A stretch of 64,000 bases of DNA from Dactylis glomerata (lineage: Eukaryota; Streptophyta; Magnoliopsida; Poales; Poaceae): positions 945,227-1,009,226 of the forward strand of contig QXEO01002115.1 in assembly GCA_007115705.1 (NCBI GenBank), given 5' to 3'. Positions 45,610 through 56,820 of the stretch are shown piece after piece; position 1 is the first letter of the stretch; every line of letters starts with the position of its first letter. A program made the position numbers and the translations under genes. The notes below the pieces were generated by a model, which was not told where the DNA came from, ran no database searches, and was given only the letters and a program-made list of their open reading frames with translations.

Positions 45610-45939
45610 TGACGAAGGTTAAACTCGACAAATATCTTGGATGAAGGACTTAGGATCGGGGAGATAGGGCGTTGGATGAACTCGAAGGTAAATTCAGTTA
45701 AACAGGGTGGCTATGAAAGTAAACGTGGGTGTAGAACCTTGCTTGCTTTCAATCTATCCCACACCGTTCCCTCCTGGCCCCTATATATAGATGGCCAGGT
45801 CCCGAGGATCGGGTGGGATCCGATACATATTACAATATCGACATACGACATGAACTCGTATTTCGACTAGTATTAGGGCCTAGCTTAACGGGCCTCAGGG
45901 GTACTCAACTGACGGGCTCTATTATCTATACCCTTGTCA
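45610..45939 (-). repeat. 5' LTR of the outer gypsy element (330 bp)
   Basis: Read on the minus strand it starts TGACAAGGG and ends CCTTCGTCA, so it has the usual TG...CA ends. A TATA-like CTATATATAG lies at 45781-45790, in the place expected for the U3 promoter. The primer site TGGCGCCGACC begins two bases after the LTR end. The matching 3' LTR is not in the window, so the far boundary and the target-site duplication (expected to match ggata at 45940-45944) cannot be tested here. Confidence 0.75.
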
Positions 45940-46913
45940 GGATATGTAAAGTAACATGAAGCAATATGAAATGTTAATGAACATAATAGAGAAGGTTCAT
46001 ACGATAAACAGATATTCGTGTTATGTGTGAGAATCATTGTGGCAATTCAAGAGGAAGCAATATTATTGCCCCGGAATGTGTTTCGCACATGTCCACATAT
46101 ATCTGAACCCATAGGGTCACACAATTAAATGTTTAGCGTTTTTAACGTGAGTATGGTGCATAGATAAGAGAGAGAAGGTTCCAAAAGTATTTGGGAAGTC
46201 TCAAAATTATTCCACGGTATCACAAATGGTTATATAAGTGTCTGAAATGATATCGTGCATATATGGAAGGTATCAAAAGGTTCTAGAACAATATCAAAAC
46301 ATTCTAGAACTTCTAGAATATTCCTAAAGGGCATAGAACATCCCGGAACGCAAGACCCTGGAGGGGCCACATGGGTCATTGTGGTTTGGAGAGCGGAACA
46401 AAATGTGTAGGGTTTGCTCGAGCTGCCGGTAGATGTGAGGACGTGGAGATGGAATAAGCTAGGTCCATTTTAGTTTCATTGTTACGACTGTTTCCTCTAG
46501 TGCATACTGGATGCACATGTGTGTGGGCACAGCACACATGATCCTTTAAAGTTGAGAGAAGATCATGAACGCAATTCATCATGATACAACTATCGAATAT
46601 GTAAATTTTCAGCAGAAATATGACCTCCTATGAAATGTTTGATAATCAGTAAACACGCTAAACTGGGAATTTATTTGCTTAACAAAAATAATTTTCCAGG
46701 CGCACGATTGGCTACATATAACATATAAAGTGCATCCGTAATTTGGTTTCATAAAAAAATACAAGCTCCTCACTTCTGGTTGCTACATTTCTCGGATTTC
46801 CAGCAAACCACATGTCGTCATGGTTGTCTCCTCATTTCTATCAATGACCCTTGCCTCCTTTTCTCCACTCCCGTCTGTTCTACCATTCCATCATCAGTGC
46901 ACTGATTCGCTAA
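45940..46913. other. Unassigned repeat-like sequence flanking the nest
   Basis: No gene is visible. The part around 46170-46380 contains repeated TTCTAGAA motifs (GGTTCTAGAAC, CATTCTAGAACTTCTAGAAT) and a sequence of the style found in decayed cereal LTRs, but I cannot identify both ends. Confidence 0.4.
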
Positions 46914-46922
46914 CACTATTAC

Positions 46923-48113
46923 TAGCACGGCTTAACCCTATCCCCTCCTCCTCCGCCCCGTGCGGCGCCGCCGTGCCCGCACCGGGGCGCCCCTGACCTC
47001 GCTTGCCCCAGCCTCCCCCGCCCCCGCCTCCATACCCCCTCCGCCGCTGCCGGCCACGTCGATAGGGCAAAGCCCGGGCGGCACAACGGTGGTGGCTCTT
47101 CTCCTTAAACGGTCGGGTGGTCCGGGGCAGCGGCGGCTCGATCTTGGATGCAAAAGGCGGCGAGGGCGGATGGATGGCGGCAGAGTCTTCTCCTCCCGGT
47201 GGTGGCTGGCTAAGCGGCGATGTCGATGCCGATCCTGCGGGGTCTGGCCCGGAGGCACCGGTCCTCTCAGCCAACGGTTTTCGGCGAGGAGGTCCTGGCT
47301 CTGGCTCCGCATCAGAAAGACACTCGGGGTGGCAACCCTGGGCTTGGCGGTGGTGGTTACCTTCTTTGCTGGAGGTGGTCGGCCGGTCCCGGCTGGTTGG
47401 TGGATCTTGATCTGTCGTTCAGTCCCAGCTGCGAGTCGGGGAGACATAGTTGCCGGTGAAAACCGAGCTATTTGGCGGGCGATGGTGGCAATCTATGTCG
47501 TTACTTTGTTGAAGACATCGCTTGTGCAATGACCGTTGAATCGCTCGTTCTGCTTCGGGGGAAACCCTGTGATCTGGTTCTCTAGATCAGACCATGATGA
47601 CACTATGGTGTCGTTTCTCTCTTGGGAGCATCGTTTGTGGAGTAGTGCTGGACGCTAAGACTGAAGGAGAAGTCAAGTCATGCCTAGAGTACTAGTACTA
47701 CGCTCAGTCATGCCTGTTCGGCAGGTGCTACGCACGACAGATCTTCCATGGTGGTGTTGACAACAGTTGTGACAAGGGTTATGCGGATCTCTATCTTGAA
47801 GGTGGATCAGCAGATTGATGGTGGTGACAGCTTTTGAAGCAAGGGCACAAGGCACTCGACATGGGTCTGCTTCACCAGATGTGGCTCCTATTTTCACCAT
47901 AGGGTGACTCAGTGTTGCCCCCGGTTTTCAATCTTTTAGGGTAGAGATCCTGACGGCAGTTTACTTCACCCATTGTCGAGTTTCTAGGTGCCGAGTAATG
48001 GCTTCAGATATTGTGATGTATTGCTTTTCACAGCTTGTTGTTTAATTTAAATAAAGAAATTCGTATGCATCTTTTCAATACGGAGGCTGGAGCTTCCTCA
48101 TTTCAAAAAAAAA
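46923..48113 (+). mobile_element. Poly(A)-tailed non-LTR retroposon, about 1.19 kb
   Basis: It is flanked by AACACTATTAC (46912-46922 and 48112-48122; the first two A of the right copy may belong to the tail) and ends in a short poly(A) after TTCCTCATTTC. The 5' half is very GC-rich and the 3' half AT-richer. Several overlapping ORFs on both strands come from the base composition and show no known domain. There is no reverse transcriptase, so it is probably a non-autonomous, LINE-mobilised element or a retrocopied transcript. Confidence 0.75.
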
Positions 48114-48219
48114 CACTATTACACTTGACCGAGGAGTGCAATAAAACCAGGAGTGCAATAAAACCTCACCCGGAACATGTGGGCAGCCACACGTAACAAA
48201 GTTAAGTGGTACTTGCCAC

Positions 48220-48681
48220 TAGCATGAGAATTCATCCTAGGGATCGGTCTCTTTTCTTCTATTTCCTCTTTCTCAGTTTATTAGGCCTGCACGTCTACTT
48301 AGGTCATTAATTTGGTCTATATAATATAAATCATGTAATCTAAAAATTATACCGTTAGAAAGTATAAAAGCTGAAGTTTTTATATTATATTTTTTGTAAT
48401 GTATATGTCCTATTAACTTAGTTAAATTATCAACCTAGAAACACATGTAGGACTAGTAAACTGAGAAGGAGTAGCTTGGTTGCTGTGTTGACCGATTTCA
48501 TTGAACTCGGATAAGAGAAATAACAATTTATTAAGCTTATTGTAGGCCGCAAGGTAGCATGAGAATTCATCCTAGGGATCGGTCTCTTTTCTTCTAGCTT
48601 TGTTGTTGCGTTGGCCGGTTTCATTGAACTCGGATAAGAGAAATAACAATTAATTAGGTTTGTTGTTGTAGGCCGCAAGGT
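48220..48681. repeat. Interleaved direct repeats
   Basis: TAGCATGAGAATTCATCCTA plus the next 22 bases occurs at about 48220 and 48555. A second unit with TTTCATTGAACTCGGATAAG and AGGCCGCAAGGT occurs at about 48471-48554 and 48596-48681, about 90% alike. The arrangement fits an unequal duplication. No gene is recognised here or in 48682-49032. Confidence 0.7.
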
Positions 48682-49032
48682 TTTTAGTGTTTCTGTTACC
48701 TTACTCGTGCACGTAAGCCAAGAGTTGGCTCACTGCATTGTCATATTTAGACTTTTCTGGGACATACATTTGTAGTTTTTTTTAAATGCTATTGTATGCA
48801 GACAATTCAAGTCAAATCGTCAAGCAAGATGTTGTTGGTGTTGTCTTATCCTTTGATGTGGACTGTGAACCCACATTTTCAATATAGTATTTCTGATGTT
48901 ATCTTTATTACCAAAGCTTATGTGTAAGGCCACATGAATTGTTCTATAAGTAAAAATATGCTAGTGACAAACAAAAAAATTGAGATTGGTTTGCCAATCC
49001 TTCTATTTTGAACTATAAACTTAGGGGGGCAA

Positions 49033-49163
49033 TAGGTCAATCTCTTGGCAAGCTCAAAGATCTTGTAATAAGATTGCCACCTGTATGTAGAATACGAGTA
49101 TTGTCGTGTATGTACTCCCTCCGCCCCAAAATGTAAGGTCTTTGAGCTTGCCAAGAGGTCAAA
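49033..49163. repeat. Inverted repeat (hairpin), rearranged MITE-like
   Basis: CTCTTGGCAAGCTCAAAGA at 49042-49060 is the exact reverse complement of TCTTTGAGCTTGCCAAGAG at 49139-49157, with partial matching beyond. The loop contains TACTCCCTCCGCCCCAAAAT, a typical Stowaway end. It may be a MITE that picked up flanking sequence, or a source of small RNA. Confidence 0.65.
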
Positions 49164-49237
49164 CACCTAACATGTGACCATAAAGCAGATAACATGTATG
49201 AACACAACAAAATCATTTGTTTCTCTAAAGCCATGTA

Positions 49238-49410
49238 CTCTATCCGTTCCAAAATATAATATGTTTTAGCTTTTTTCTAAGACACATGTATCTAGATGCC
49301 TTTTAGTGTGTAGGTTTACTTATTTTTCTTCCAACCTACACACTAAAACATGTCTAGATATATGGTGTCAGAGAAAGGCTAAAATATCTTATATTTTGGA
49401 ACGCATGGAG
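49238..49410. mobile_element. Stowaway-type (Tc1/mariner) MITE, 173 bp
   Basis: The ends CTCTATCCGTTCCAAAATAT and, inverted, CTCCATGCGTTCCAAAATAT pair across the element and are flanked by TA on both sides (49236-49237 and 49411-49412). The interior is also inverted around CTTCCAACCTACACAC. No ORF. Confidence 0.85.
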
Positions 49411-49412
49411 TA

Positions 49413-51600
49413 TATTCGTATTCCCTTTACCACTTGTCATGACACTCTCTCTTCCTCCACAACGACATCAAAGTGCATACCTACCAGATCTCCCATGCCA
49501 CGTATTTTATGTGTTATTAAATATTGATATGCTACAAATTACACATGGATGCCGCTTGGGCTGGGTCATCAAATGTATTAATCTTTGACAAGGAGACTAT
49601 AAGTGAACTATCCTTATTTACAATACAACATATGATGTACAAACCGCTTTAACAAATGGTTGATGAAATTTCTTTACATCTTATCGGATTCAATTTTTGA
49701 GAATGCATAAGATTCACTATTTTTTGATAGCATGTCAAATCCTCTATTATTATCTAGTCATATGATACCAACTTGATACCGCAAACGAACAACGCATAGA
49801 TGGTCGACCGATAATGAGACAAACTGACAACAACGACCTTGATTGATGATGGAACGAATCATACTTCAAGATAACAAGGAGGATTGATGAGAGAGCTAAT
49901 CGTTTGAGCAGCTGGGAAATCCAACCAGCTAACAAAGCACTAGAATCCCCGCGGTTTGGAAAAGTCAATGATTTTATGCCAACAATCCCGCTTGGCTCCA
50001 CCACCGTCCTTTATGTCGCCTATGCCACTAGAGTTGTTATCCTTTTAGGTGTCGGAAATCCTCTAACCCTACTTATTGTGAAATAGTACAATTTAAGGAC
50101 TCGGTAGAAGAGAAAGATGTGCAATAGGTTATATGATAAAGATAAGCCAGTCGCATACAGTTATCAGCAAATTCTATGAAATGAATATTAGTTACCAAAG
50201 ACCTGTATTTCAGATCCGACGGCTCCTGTTCAAATTTTCTTGTTTCTATAAAAGAAGAGTTTTCATGAGCTACTTTATGTTCCATATATCACATCGCTAT
50301 ACAACATGTTGCATGCCAAAGCATCTCTTTATTATGCCACCCATCGTCGGTCCAAAACGAACCTAGGGAACGAAAATCAAAATAAACGTAATTTATACTA
50401 GTTTTTTATACTTTTATAACCTAATGGTGCATGATACACTCTTGTTGAGTCTACTCTACGTTGGTATAGTTGATAAATTAACATCATTTCTAAATATTTG
50501 TATTTTTGTTCTTTATTGTAACTGCATCATTGCAAATAAACTTGTGTTATGCTCAATAGAAAGCTTACATTGTTACACAAAGTTTGTATTTCTGTGACAA
50601 TTGCATAAACTATACAGTGCATAATTTGTGCATGTTAAAGTTTGTTTTAATAGACTAAAATGTCATGGTAAATATCACTAAAGTGTACAATCAAGCAAAT
50701 ACCTCAATATTGGTTTCAGATGTATGACTAGGTAAGCATGGAAACTTCTAGGGCATCCATTAAAATTGGCATTGATTCATTATCTTCAGTTTTCCATAGT
50801 TTGTAATAATCATCGAATAACATAAAATTTTGTGTACTATACTACTTTTTGCATACACAAAATTTACATATTTTGGTGCTATGCGCTAGATATCAACTGG
50901 TGTATACAAGTACTCACCCTAGACTCCTACAAAAATCACGCACAAAACTAAAATGGAAGTGGGTAAATGGACATTCACTTCGACTCTCGTGTGCATATGC
51001 TCCTTTTAATAAAAAAAATAACATTTCAAAGTGTCAAAAAATCTTAATTTGCATTTGTATGTACATCTCCACAATCTATGTATGTACATAAAGTTTCACG
51101 AAATAATAGATATTTTTGTGGTATGTGTAAAAAATAAGAAGTGCCTTGTGAAAAGGCTTATTTTGACACCAAAATTACTTTTTTACATAGTCCACACGAC
51201 AAGTCAATTTTTTGGGGCCCTCCTTTCCTTCCAGCCTAGGTGGCCGCCCTATTTGTCTGGCTTAAGCTGATTAGCGTGTCATGTCTCCTTGTTTTCGACC
51301 TGACTTTCCTCCATCTCATTGCCCCCACATAATGAGGTCATCCTCTGGTGTTAATCCACTTTCTGTGGGTTTGTTACTCCTCATGTCCAGTCCTACCATC
51401 ATCGGTACAATGTTGGTCGACACTCCTCCTCTTGCTCAAAGAGATGACAAGCATACCTCTAACAAAACATGACAAATAACCAATATCACAACCTCCAACG
51501 CTACCAAATAGTGTCATAATTTGGTACTGATTGGTAGCTTCCATATTTGATGATGAATTCAATTAATTAAATTTTGCACTGCTTATTTACATATCTTCAT
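49413..51600. other. AT-rich intergenic sequence, nothing recognised
   Basis: Only short ORFs of random type are present. I see no complete terminal repeats or gene motifs, although parts are likely to be old, decayed transposon sequence. Confidence 0.5.
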
Positions 51601-51604
51601 TCAC

Positions 51605-52065
51605 CACAGAAAAAGTGTTCGCTAATTTTAACTTGGAGAGCTTATTGAAGCTAGATTACTTCTATCCCGATGATTCTGAGTCCATGGCCTACAACTAATT
51701 GATTATCTTATTCATGAACTTCACATTTACACTGACAATGTGCAAGCTGGCCAAAGATTTGCCGTTTGGGATGGCATTGCGGCTCTTCTTAACTGTTGGT
51801 GGACACTCAACACCCTCTTTCATTTTCTTTGGTGTATCAACTTGTAAAGTTGATGCTAATTTTGCCCGTAGCCATAGCATCGGTGGAGGGATGCTTTTAA
51901 GCAGTGAATATTGTCAAGAGTGTTTTGCGTAATAAAAATGGGTAAGCGGTTTACCAGCGATCCATTGTCTGGTTTGGTATGTGGAGAAGGATATATTGAC
52001 ATAATTGATCTCTAGAGGACAAAAGATGGAGGAGGAAAGTTTTTTCAGTTTTAAAACCCTATTTA
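51605..52065 (+). pseudogene. Decayed C-terminal fragment of a TTF-type hAT transposase
   Basis: Successive frames on the plus strand give FNLESLLKLDYFYPDDSES, then HPLSFSLVYQLVKLMLILPV followed by AIASVEGCF, then AVNIVKSVLRNK. This matches in order the end of plant hAT/TTF-domain proteins, where a hydrophobic block ending LPVATASVERAFS precedes the dimerisation helix. Several stops and frame changes interrupt it. Only this fragment is visible and no hAT termini were found around it. Confidence 0.65.
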
Positions 52066-53276
52066 CGTCGAGAGCAGACACTTGGAGTTGGAGCCTTGAC
52101 TGTCGAGCATCAGCACGGGTTTGTGTTGGTGCTGGCGCAGCGTGTAGCTTGGCGTTACCTGGCTCGCCGGGGACGTTCAAATGCTAGTCACGATGAGACG
52201 CGAGTCCCATTGAATTCCTCGTCCAGGATGTGCAGACGTGCAGTTACTAATACTACTAGTGTACTCTACCTTTTTCCTCTCATGAATCATAAGAACTGTG
52301 TTACTCCGATGGATTACTGCTCCAACTTACGGACTAGCCCGTACTACTTCCTAGCCATTACAAGTGCGGAATCAGCAACACCTTTATAGTATATATATCA
52401 ACTTAAATCTTCACAAAGGTTGTTGCCGCACAAGAGCGAGGGAGATTGCCTATCAAGGTCTCAACGACCTGAAATGCTGCCTGTCCTGACGGCTACGTTG
52501 AAAGGCTTTCATTGCAACATACACACAAGCTCCAATTATCAGACCGCAAGATTAGAAATTGGGGTAATAGTACCTAAAGAAACAAGAGAGGCGAAGAATA
52601 GATGGAGGTTGATGTTCAGATTTCGGCTACGCACATGGGGAGCTTCTTGAATCAAATGGTGGTCCTAGCCGGACATGCTTGATTTTATACATGCGTTCAG
52701 GCATCGAAATCCCATGACTTTGCTTCTTCTACGGAAGAAATACGTACCCAGGGTCTGAAACCTGCGATCAAACTCTGCACCAGACTGTTACGGCTTAACC
52801 TATCGTTCGCTCATCAGGTCCCGAGAATCAGATTTTCCGTAAGAGCCAACTAGACACTCACCTAAATTTTCTGTTCTTCATGTTCATTCAGCTCAGGGAG
52901 GGTGCTAGTGTAAGAATATACTATATTCATAACGACCCCTAAAAGAAATCCTGAGATTCCAACAACAGTGTGCAAGTTCTCTATGGAAAAATAAAATGAG
53001 GTTTGAACTCATGTTGAAATGGAGAGCATATAAATTCCATAGAAATTTGATGGGCTTCAATCCTATGATCCAAAGGCATTCCATAGAAAAAAATCCAATG
53101 GATTAGAATCCTCCAAAATTCTTACGAATTTCCTTCAATCCAAAGAGGCCTTAAAAGTCCTCGTAATACACCCCACAGGCTCAGTCACAACTCACTCTGA
53201 AAAGAATGGACTCGTGTATAATACTTCAAACAAATCCTTGAAATGCTACTAGTAATAATAGACTGGACATAACAAA
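52066..53276. other. Intergenic sequence with a Tourist-like MITE remnant
   Basis: No gene is recognised. At about 53020-53155, sequence such as CCATAGAAAAAAATCCAATG and CCTTCAATCCAAAGAGGCC resembles one end of a Harbinger/Tourist MITE of the kind common in cereals. The opposite end is unclear. Confidence 0.4.
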
Positions 53277-53282
53277 CTCTTC

Positions 53283-54429
53283 GCTACAGTAGTCCGAGAG
53301 CCTCTCGAGAGAGCCGGCCAGATCCCGAGCCCCTCCGGCGGCGATGCCGGCCGGAGGTGGCGAAGGTGAGGTCCGGCGTAGGTCTTCTCTAGTTTAGCGT
53401 AGGTTTTCGGCCCTCTGCCGGTTAGTTGTTGGAGTTGCGCTCGGGACCTGCGGCCGTCCCTGAGCTTGGCGTGGTCGGAGTCGTCTCCCTCTGCTCCGGT
53501 GGTCGGAGAGCCGGCGACCGCCCTGGCCCGCTTTCTCCTCAATAAGGCCCGCGCCCCTCCCTGTCTTGCTCTCGCTGGTGCATCTCGCCGCTCCTGGCCG
53601 GCCTCGGTGGCGGGGGGATCGGTTAGATCCGCCGACGAAGCTTTTGCTCAGTGGTGGCTGGGGCTCAGGGCCTCCCTGGTGCTCCGGCGCAGCTCCAGGA
53701 GGCCCGTCGCTGGAGGCCCTCCTCCCAGATCCGTGGCGGATTTGGTCCGGTGGTCTTCGGTGGCAAGCCCTTCGATAAGCGCCTAGGAGCCGGCGGCTGC
53801 TGTCGAGGTTCTGCTGCTCTTTCACCCCTCTTGGCCGGCCGTGGTGGCAGGTGGAGTCGGGTGAAGGTGGGCTGCTTGGATTCTTCTCCTTCCTGGCCGG
53901 CCATGGTGGCCGGGGGGCTGGTGAAGCCCGGCTGCCTCTTTTCCTCTTCCTCAGTGTCGGTGTTGTTCTTCCCGGCTGTCGTCTTCCTCTTCTCGACCTC
54001 CTCTGGCTCCTTGGTGGAACTAGGGCTCCTGGTCGCGGCGATGTGGCGGTGGTCGGTTCTTCCCAGGAGCTTTCCCCGGCAGCTTGAGGCGATGGTGGCT
54101 CGTCTCCCTGTCCGGGCTCAATGGGTGTAGGGCACCCCTCCCCCGCTTCGACGCCTTCTGGCTCTCTGCTCGCCATGCCCCCCAAGTGGCTTGGTTCCCC
54201 GGCGGTGGCGTGGTGGCCGGCGAGGCTCGACGCCTTCGGTAGCCTGGTAGAGGCCGGAGGACCTGATCGCTTTCTGCGATTTCCCCGAGGTCCTTTTTGC
54301 ATTTTTATGGACCTGGTTGTAACCCCCCCCCCCCCCCCTTTTCTTTAGGGGTCTGTCTGTAATATACCGAGGTGATCAATGAAGCAGCTTCCGGGTCCTT
54401 TGAGACCCGTTTTACCGTTCAAAAAAAAA
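53283..54429 (+). mobile_element. Poly(A)-tailed non-LTR retroposon, about 1.15 kb
   Basis: It is flanked by CTCTTC (53277-53282 and 54430-54435, longer if adjoining A residues are counted) and ends GTTC followed by nine A. It is GC-rich with a 16-C run at 54323-54338. The long ORFs on both strands (for example minus 54302-53394) reflect GC content and lack domains. No reverse transcriptase. It resembles the element at 46923-48113 in size and layout but not closely in sequence. Confidence 0.7.
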
Positions 54430-54435
54430 CTCTTC

Positions 54436-56820
54436 AGTTCGATATAACAAGTGGTAGGTCATAGTAGTGTTCACTTGCATTGATCCAGCAATGAGGTGCG
54501 CTGCAGCCTGCAGCCATTGTCCAGCAATATGGCAAAGCAGCGTGAAAAGTATCTGGGAAGAGAACTCTAGGTTCATAATACATGAAAAGGAGTGGTGAAG
54601 CCTTGTCTAGGAGTGATCAACAATCCAATTCATCTCAAAACCATAGTGCTGGTGCTGGCATCCGATGCGTTGGGAGGTTTCTTCCATGGTGTGTGCTCAC
54701 ACGGGAGAGAATGGAGAAAGATGAGCGGCACAGAAGTCGCATGATGTAGATGGAAACTGATACCGGGGAGATATGGGCAGAATCAAACTAATAACCACGT
54801 AATCTGATTACACGGAACCTAAATAAGGGCAAGTCTAACCAAACACAAACAAACTTATTCCAGTCCAAACTTAATTACTCCAGTCCTGCCCTAATCGGGG
54901 TTACAAAAATAACGAACCAAACACACCTTCTAATAATGAACTCCTACACTCAACCGAGGTTCTGGATATTCTAATAGACACGACCGAACAACTCTTCAGT
55001 TCAGTAGCTCATTAGCTGGTGACAGAAAAGATAAGTATACGGGTATAGGGAAATGGCACTGGAGCCTTATTCAAATGAGATGCCAAATCCATCCATTCAT
55101 TCCAAAACCCAACAAATACCAATTCACGATGTAAAACAAGCAGCAGACTGGAAAAATAATAAAACTTGTCAAGTAGAAACATAGAAGAGGCAAACATCAT
55201 GCAGTCATCTATTCGGTTTGGAGGAAATGTCATTGGCAATTTAACATGGGTTCTATCGTGTGTGATCTGTCACGAAGGCTTGAATCACCTGACAGTGAAA
55301 TCCAAATTTGGTTTGTAATCTGAAAGGAATGCAACCCTAAACATACAGAACTGAAGGACTGAAATTCAAAGCACTCTCAACGCATATGCATTTGCGACTA
55401 TGACGAACCAGCAACAGGTTCTGGCCCAAAAGAAAATAAAACTGTAAGAAAACTCATAATTTTGAAGTTACTAAGCAACATCAGGTATTTATGATCCATT
55501 GTAACAGGGCTAAGTTCAAGCATACAAACTTTTCTATCGGTTCATCCAAATTCCCATCAAATCTTCCTTCTCCACACACACAAAGCTTTTCCTACCACAT
55601 CACAGATCCAACGGTTTTCACCAAGGTGACATTTCTCCAAGGAATTGCTTAAGCTCAAAATCGGAAACCAATGCACACCTAAGAACCCAACCAGGCATTG
55701 CATCCAAATTGGAGCTCTAGCATTTGATAGGATTATACTTATGAATGCCAAGAGCCAAATAGTTAGGAAGTTGTTTTCTAAAAAAAAAATAGCTAGGAAG
55801 TTGATTGGTAAAAAAATATCATATGAGAAGATACTGACATTCTAACAACTGCAAGTTCTATGTTATAGCAAAGCCAGGTTATATTCCCCATAGGCTCAGC
55901 GACTACGAAAAAGAACAAGAGTGAACTCCTAATTTCAAAAGAAATATCTTGAAATCCTTCCATGCTACTACTAGACAAGGGGAGAACAAAGTATCAAGTT
56001 CAATAGCTGGTGACAGAACAAGTTTCAGGTTACAGAAGTGCTAAATCCAAGAGATGAAACAGTATGCCACAGCCCACAGAATATTTAGCAGAAAAGAGAT
56101 ATGAAGTATTCATAAGGGGAAGGGCACTGAAAGCCCAATCTCAAGAGTTACCAAATCCTTCCGATTCATTTCAAAACGCAACAAGCATCAAGGTGGCAAC
56201 ATGGGAGAGGCAAAACCTGATGCAGTCAATCTATACGTTTGCAGAACATATGCATGGTTGTTATTGGCGATTTAACATGGAGTCTCTCGCGTGCTCTGTC
56301 TAAGGATTTGCCAAATTAGTTCAGATGGTAGTGAAATCCAAGTTTGCTTTATTTAATTGGAAAGGTTGGAGCACTCAACTTAGGGAACAAAAAAGACTGG
56401 GTTAAAGACAATCTCAAATCATATACAATAGTAAGCAGGAATGAACTAGCAACAACAGATTCAGGCCATTGCCAACAGAGAATGTAAAGTGTAAGACAAC
56501 TCGGCGCAATCTAAAGTTACTAAGCACCACAAGGTATTCATGACGCAATTGTAAGAAAACAGATGTTAAAGCATACCGGTGGCTCAAACAGAGAAATAGT
56601 AGATCAACCACATAAATATGATATCAAACTACCAGCATAGTCATTAATCCAAAGTAACACGTGCTATACTTAGCACATCTAAGCACCGAAATTAAGAGTA
56701 ACATGACCCTCATAGACCAAAGTATCAATAGCAGGCAGTTCAACTCTTTAACTCATCAAAACAGATCAGAAACCAGAAAAGACATATATCTAGAAAAGGC
56801 AAGATAACCCAGTATACCCT
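54436..56820. other. Region downstream of eIF3d with an old direct duplication
   Basis: Segments at about 54990-55545 and 55985-56575 are diverged copies in the same order and orientation. Shared landmarks include TAGCTGGTGACAGAA, CATGCAGTC/TGATGCAGTC, GCxATTTAACATGG, GTGAAATCCAA and AAGTTACTAAGCA. The 3' UTR of eIF3d probably lies in the right-hand part. Near 54825-54930 sequence such as CTAACCAAACACAAACAAAC looks MITE-derived. Confidence 0.55.

Larger units (their letters stand above)
1..45939 (-). mobile_element. Outer Ty3/gypsy LTR retrotransposon, non-autonomous, heavily nested
   Basis: This minus-strand element hosts all the other insertions of the left 46 kb. Its own sequence remains at 1-4526, 12972-13340, 14131-15257, 32256-32773 and 44063-45939. 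The pieces join because each interruption is bordered by an exact target-site duplication and the reading frames continue across. From the 5' end (right) it has a 330-bp LTR, a primer-site region beginning TGGCGCCGACC two bases inside the LTR, gag, a protease, then two genes on the opposite strand, then short repeats. Only about 300 bp separate the protease stop (13327) from the end of the opposite-strand gene (13025), so reverse transcriptase, RNase H and integrase are absent. Antisense accessory genes downstream of the coding region are known from Grande/RIRE2-like Tat-lineage elements, so I infer that lineage. The 3' LTR lies beyond the left edge. I do not assign a family name. Confidence 0.85.

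Noticed and set aside
46938..47532. ORFs of 120-190 residues on both strands in the GC-rich part of the first retroposon
   Set aside because: They overlap on opposite strands, consist of low-complexity Arg/Gly/Pro/Ala and match nothing I recognise.
49750..50004. An 84-residue minus-strand ORF, considered as a gene fragment
   Set aside because: It has no recognisable domain, splice context or repeat; it is probably chance.
53394..54302. A 302-residue minus-strand ORF in the second retroposon
   Set aside because: It is antisense to the poly(A)-tailed element, very Arg/Pro/Gly-rich, and lacks any known motif; it is best explained by base composition.
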